A DNA stretch of 7,826 nt from DASYAN01 sp036501345 (GTDB lineage Bacteria > Chloroflexota > Ktedonobacteria > Ktedonobacterales > Ktedonobacteraceae): NCBI GenBank assembly GCA_036501345.1, contig DASYAN010000446.1, forward strand, positions 1 to 7,826, written 5' to 3'. The notes beneath the pieces are model-generated. The model was not told where the DNA came from and did not search any database. It worked only from the letters and a program-made list of their open reading frames with translations. Shown here one piece after another: positions 5,565 to 7,826 of the stretch. How positions within the stretch are numbered: position 1 is the stretch's first letter; each line of letters begins with the position of its first letter. Position numbers and translations under genes: made by a program.

Positions 5565-5592
5565 ATTATACACGATAGGTGCCAAAAGTCTA
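5565..5592 (-). promoter_or_regulatory. Promoter of the tail-anchored membrane protein gene
   Basis: On the minus strand TAGACT (5592-5587) and a perfect TATAAT (5570-5565) are separated by 16 bp. The same TAGACT -35 sequence occurs in the promoter of the small transcription unit. Predicted start is near 5558. Confidence 0.45.
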
Positions 5593-5681
5593 GGTAATCT
5601 CACCTGCTATGTACCATGCGAGGGATGGTCTGCCTCTTGGCGACTATTGACGCAGGGCACGAGAACATCCAAGCTGTAGGG

Positions 5682-5702
5682 ATTCTAGTGAAATACTAGA
5701 AT
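5682..5702. promoter_or_regulatory. 8-bp-arm inverted repeat upstream of the second HTH-GAF promoter, candidate operator
   Basis: ATTCTAGT-GAAAT-ACTAGAAT is a perfect inverted repeat ending 8 bp before the -35 box at 5711. The first HTH-GAF gene has a different palindrome 9 bp before its -35 box. This position is typical of an activator or autoregulator site. Confidence 0.5.
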
Positions 5703-5710
5703 GTGGAATG

Positions 5711-5740
5711 TTGACTAGAGCATACCTCCTCTGTTACTAT
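5711..5740 (+). promoter_or_regulatory. Promoter of the second HTH-GAF regulator
   Basis: TTGACT (5711-5716) and TACTAT (5735-5740) are separated by 18 bp, with a predicted start near 5747. It lies inside the longest possible reading frame of the downstream gene (ATG at 5708), so that ATG cannot be the start. Confidence 0.5.
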
Positions 5741-5763
5741 ATTTGTTATAGTCTGGTATTGGA

Positions 5764-5852
5764 GGCTCCAAAAGAGCCATCAGAAGCAGCAATTTCGCTC
5801 ACTAGATCACGACGTATTCCAAGCTCAAACGCAGGACTTGTTTGCTGCTTCT
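5764..5852 (+). promoter_or_regulatory. Structured 5' leader of the second HTH-GAF gene
   Basis: Two perfect stems follow the predicted start: GGCTC-CAAAA-GAGCC (5764-5778), and AGAAGCAGCAA (5782-5792) pairing with TTGCTGCTTCT (5842-5852) over 11 bp around a 49-nt loop. The second stem ends 23 nt before the ATG, beside the weak GGAAAG ribosome site. Control of translation by folding, or a cis-acting RNA, is possible. Confidence 0.45.
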
Positions 5853-5875
5853 CTCTGAAAGATGTGGAAAGCCCC

Positions 5876-6886
5876 ATGGTTATGTCTCTTCCCGCGTGGT
5901 CAATAGTCCTTCAGGGCATCATTAAGTCGCCATCAGAACGCCAGCGACTCTCAGCAGCTCTTGGTGTCACTAGTATGACGCTCTCTCGCTGGGCCAGTGG
6001 CGAATCCAGGCCACAGCGTACTCACTTAATCCATTTGGTACAGATGGTGCATCCCAATCAACGCCAGGAATTGCTGGATACACTGGAAGAGCTATATCCT
6101 GATATCCAGAATTGGGTAAACGAAGTGTCTTCGGAACAAATTTCTGCCGAATTTTTTGCCCATGTCCTTAACATTCGTACAACGACTACCGAGAGCTTAC
6201 GTTTCTGGCGCATCAGCGATGAAGTGCTGAAACAGGCATTGCTCCAGCTAGATCCCAATCGCTTGGGAATGGCTGTGATGCTTATTCAATGTATGCCACC
6301 ATCACCAATTGATGGGAAGATTCGCAGTTTGCGTGAGCGCACCGGGAAAGGGACTCCCCCTTGGACCACAGATCTAGAGCATGATGTGCTCTTCCTCGGG
6401 TTGGAGTCGTTGTCCGGTTATTCGATCGAGGTACGTCATATCGTGAGCGATGATGACTTGCGCCAAAGCAAACCCTTTCCGGCAGTGCAAGACAGCTACG
6501 AGGTCAGTGCAGCCGCTCACCCTATTCGTTTTGAGGGACGTATCGCGGGCTGCTTACTTGCCTCTAGCACACAACCCAAATATTTCTCACAGGAACGATT
6601 GAATATCCTTGCCACCTTCAGCGACCTTATTTCACTGGCATTTGATGATGAAGATTTCTATCCGGCTAGTGCAATTGAACTACGTGTGATGCCAAAGCTT
6701 GAGATACAACGACCGATCCTTGCGAACTTCCGCCAACGTATGACTACCAAGTTTCAACAGGCTGCGCAACAGCCACAGCAATTGACCAATGCACAAATCG
6801 AAATGCAAGTCTGGCAAGAAATTGAAGCCGAGTTGCTATCAATTTCTCTACGGGAGGCTTCCGATGCTGTGCATAACCCACACTAA
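5876..6886 (+). CDS. HTH transcriptional regulator with GAF-like sensor domain (paralogue 2)
   Basis: This 336-residue cytoplasmic protein is the paralogue of the product of 1449-2444. Its helix-turn-helix lies at residues 20-45 (SERQRLSAALGVTSMTLSRW, then ASGESRPQ). A linker follows, and a GAF-like region at about 89-258 shows AEFFAHVLNI, LIQCMPP, RSLRERTGKGTPPW, and HPIRFEGRIAGCLLASSTQ with KYFSQERLN. The C-terminus ends VWQEIEAELLSIS plus a short tail. An exact 17-nt identity with the first gene (CAAGAAATTGAAGCCGA, 2406-2422 and 6815-6831) marks common origin. The start is set at 5876, or 5882, by alignment with the paralogue and because the promoter lies inside the longer frame; GGAAAG is a weak ribosome site just upstream. 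It converges on the AAA+ gene with a 40-bp gap and no visible terminator, so antisense overlap of the transcripts is likely. The ligand is unknown. Confidence 0.85.
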   Translation: MVMSLPAWSIVLQGIIKSPSERQRLSAALGVTSMTLSRWASGESRPQRTHLIHLVQMVHPNQRQELLDTLEELYPDIQNWVNEVSSEQISAEFFAHVLNIRTTTTESLRFWRISDEVLKQALLQLDPNRLGMAVMLIQCMPPSPIDGKIRSLRERTGKGTPPWTTDLEHDVLFLGLESLSGYSIEVRHIVSDDDLRQSKPFPAVQDSYEVSAAAHPIRFEGRIAGCLLASSTQPKYFSQERLNILATFSDLISLAFDDEDFYPASAIELRVMPKLEIQRPILANFRQRMTTKFQQAAQQPQQLTNAQIEMQVWQEIEAELLSISLREASDAVHNPH

Positions 6887-6926
6887 AGCTAACCTCAAGA
6901 GTCTCATTGACAACGCCATTCCCCTT

Positions 6927-7826
6927 CTAATCAATACCATGCTTGCGCATGAGATAGCGAAGCTGGTCAACCTTGGCAAAACCTAGCAAGGCAGCGGCCC
7001 GCGTACGATTATGACTCGTTGTTTCCAGTGCCCAGCGGATCAAGTGTTGCTCGAAACGGCCACTAACTTCTTCAAACGACACTGGCTCCAATGGCCGCAC
7101 ACTGAGCCATTGCTCCCAGGGATCAGTTGGGGTCAATTCGCCCAGCCCTTGTATACCCACAATCTCATAGGGAAGATGTGCGGGTAAGATTTCGTCACTA
7201 TTACTCAAAATCATTGCTCGTTCAACTACATTCTTGAGTTCGCGTATGTTGCCGGGCCAGCTATATGCCAGCAGTAGACTTTGAGCTTCCGAAGAGACAC
7301 GACGAATATTGCGCCCTAGCGATTTGTTATAGTCGCCAATAAAGCGTGAGGTGAATAGGAGGATGTCTTGCGGTCGCTCACGCAAAGGTGGTAACGTGAT
7401 CGTGAGCACAGCCAGACGAAAGTACAGATCAGCACGAAAGGAACCGTCGAGCTTTGCCCGCTCCAGATCTCGATTCGTGGCTGCCAGCACACGTACATTG
7501 ATCTTGACCTCTTTACTGCCACCCAGTCGAAAAAACGAGCGCGTTTCCAGGACACGCAGAAGTTTAGCTTGCATATCAAGAGACATTTCACCGACTTCAT
7601 CCAAGAACAGCGTTCCTCCCTCGGCAAGTTCAAGCAGGCCACGCTTTTGCCTTTTTGCATCGGTAAAAGCATAGGGCTCGTAGCCAAAAAGCTCACTTTC
7701 TAGCAAGTTGTTGGCAATAGCCGCACAGTTGAGAGCATGGAATGGTCCCTTGGCACGGGCACTCTGCTCGTGAATGGCATGTGCTACGACTTCTTTACCA
7801 GTTCCACTCTCGCCCATGATCAGCAC
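6927..7826 (-). CDS. Enhancer-binding-protein-type AAA+ regulator with Fis-like HTH, 3' part only
   Basis: The gene runs off the right edge; 299 residues remain, beginning within the AAA+ domain. Numbered from the edge, Walker A is GESGTGKE (5-12), Walker B is GTLFLDEVGEM (71-81), sensor I is ATNRD (116-120) and arginine-finger candidates are R131 and R137 in FRADLYFR. PPLRERPQDI follows, and sensor II is WPGNIRELKNVVERA (190-204). A Fis-like helix-turn-helix ends the protein (RTRAAALLGFAKVDQLRYLM). This is the layout of NtrC-type activators, which hydrolyse ATP to open sigma54 promoters. The loop that contacts sigma54, GAFTGA in the family, reads YAFTDA (52-57), so the usual sigma54 contact may be changed. 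The first residue is a GTG-coded Val inside the domain, not a start. The N-terminal sensor domain is outside the window. Confidence 0.9.
   Translation of the reverse strand: MLIMGESGTGKEVVAHAIHEQSARAKGPFHALNCAAIANNLLESELFGYEPYAFTDAKRQKRGLLELAEGGTLFLDEVGEMSLDMQAKLLRVLETRSFFRLGGSKEVKINVRVLAATNRDLERAKLDGSFRADLYFRLAVLTITLPPLRERPQDILLFTSRFIGDYNKSLGRNIRRVSSEAQSLLLAYSWPGNIRELKNVVERAMILSNSDEILPAHLPYEIVGIQGLGELTPTDPWEQWLSVRPLEPVSFEEVSGRFEQHLIRWALETTSHNRTRAAALLGFAKVDQLRYLMRKHGID

Larger units (their letters stand above)
5420..5875. other. Divergent regulatory interval of 456 bases
   Basis: It separates the membrane-protein gene (minus) from the second HTH-GAF gene (plus). It contains one promoter for each, the inverted repeat at 5682-5702, and the structured leader at 5764-5852. 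The two predicted leaders are unusually long, about 139 and 129 nt. No further gene is supported; the plus-strand frame open from 5708 contains the promoter itself. Confidence 0.55.

Noticed and set aside
5572..5588. Minus-strand TGGCAC as a sigma54 -24 element
   Set aside because: The matching -12 element lacks the invariant GC at the required spacing, and the site lies within the spacer of a good sigma70-type promoter.
5178..5597. 139-codon plus-strand frame opposite the tail-anchored gene
   Set aside because: It is mostly antisense to the gene at 4988-5419, which has a coherent domain layout, ribosome site and promoter.
5708..5875. N-terminal extension of the second HTH-GAF protein
   Set aside because: The predicted promoter and hairpins lie in it, and the paralogue has no such extension.
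637..6901. TAACCTCAAGAG shared at 637-648 and 6890-6901 as possible attachment sites
   Set aside because: A single exact 12-mer pair is expected by chance in a window of this size, and no integrase or flanking structure accompanies it.

Overview
The window looks like an accessory, regulator-rich stretch of a Ktedonobacteria-type Chloroflexota genome. The clues are moderate GC, a TnpB N-terminus of a style I associate with Ktedonobacter, two one-protein HTH plus GAF-like regulators, a stand-alone SWIM zinc-finger protein, and many spaced single genes with their own promoters. The assignment is inference from recognised sequence style, not from a search.

Layout, left to right. At 1-267 (minus) is the first 89 codons of a TnpB-type gene, cut by the window edge, with a consensus promoter so close to its ATG that the mRNA should be leaderless. 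At 358-551 lies an imperfect long inverted repeat that I read as IS200/IS605-type end relics. At 642-1067 (minus) is a single-domain response regulator, divergent from a 331-residue HTH-GAF-like regulator at 1449-2444; the promoters of the pair face away from each other with a 14-bp palindrome between them. At 2610-3518 is a SRPBCC (polyketide cyclase/Coq10-like) protein with a long charged coiled-coil tail.

The middle, 3519-4553, has no large gene. It holds a perfect 11-bp inverted repeat, a complete small transcription unit (promoter, Shine-Dalgarno, 34-codon ORF, strong intrinsic terminator) and a cluster of hairpins. A 93-residue SWIM protein (4554-4835) then converges on a 143-residue tail-anchored membrane protein (4988-5419, minus), with a shared bidirectional terminator and a 24-bp tandem duplication between them.

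The right side has a paralogue of the first HTH-GAF regulator (5876-6886), preceded by an 8-bp-arm inverted repeat and a structured leader. It converges on the 3' part of a bacterial enhancer-binding-type AAA+ regulator (6927-7826, minus, cut by the right edge) whose GAFTGA loop reads YAFTDA.

Four of the nine protein genes are signalling or transcription proteins (REC, two HTH-GAF, AAA+/Fis-type HTH). The two paralogues bracket the membrane-protein, SWIM, small-ORF and SRPBCC genes. A shared regulatory circuit is possible but not shown. No CRISPR array, tRNA or rRNA was seen.
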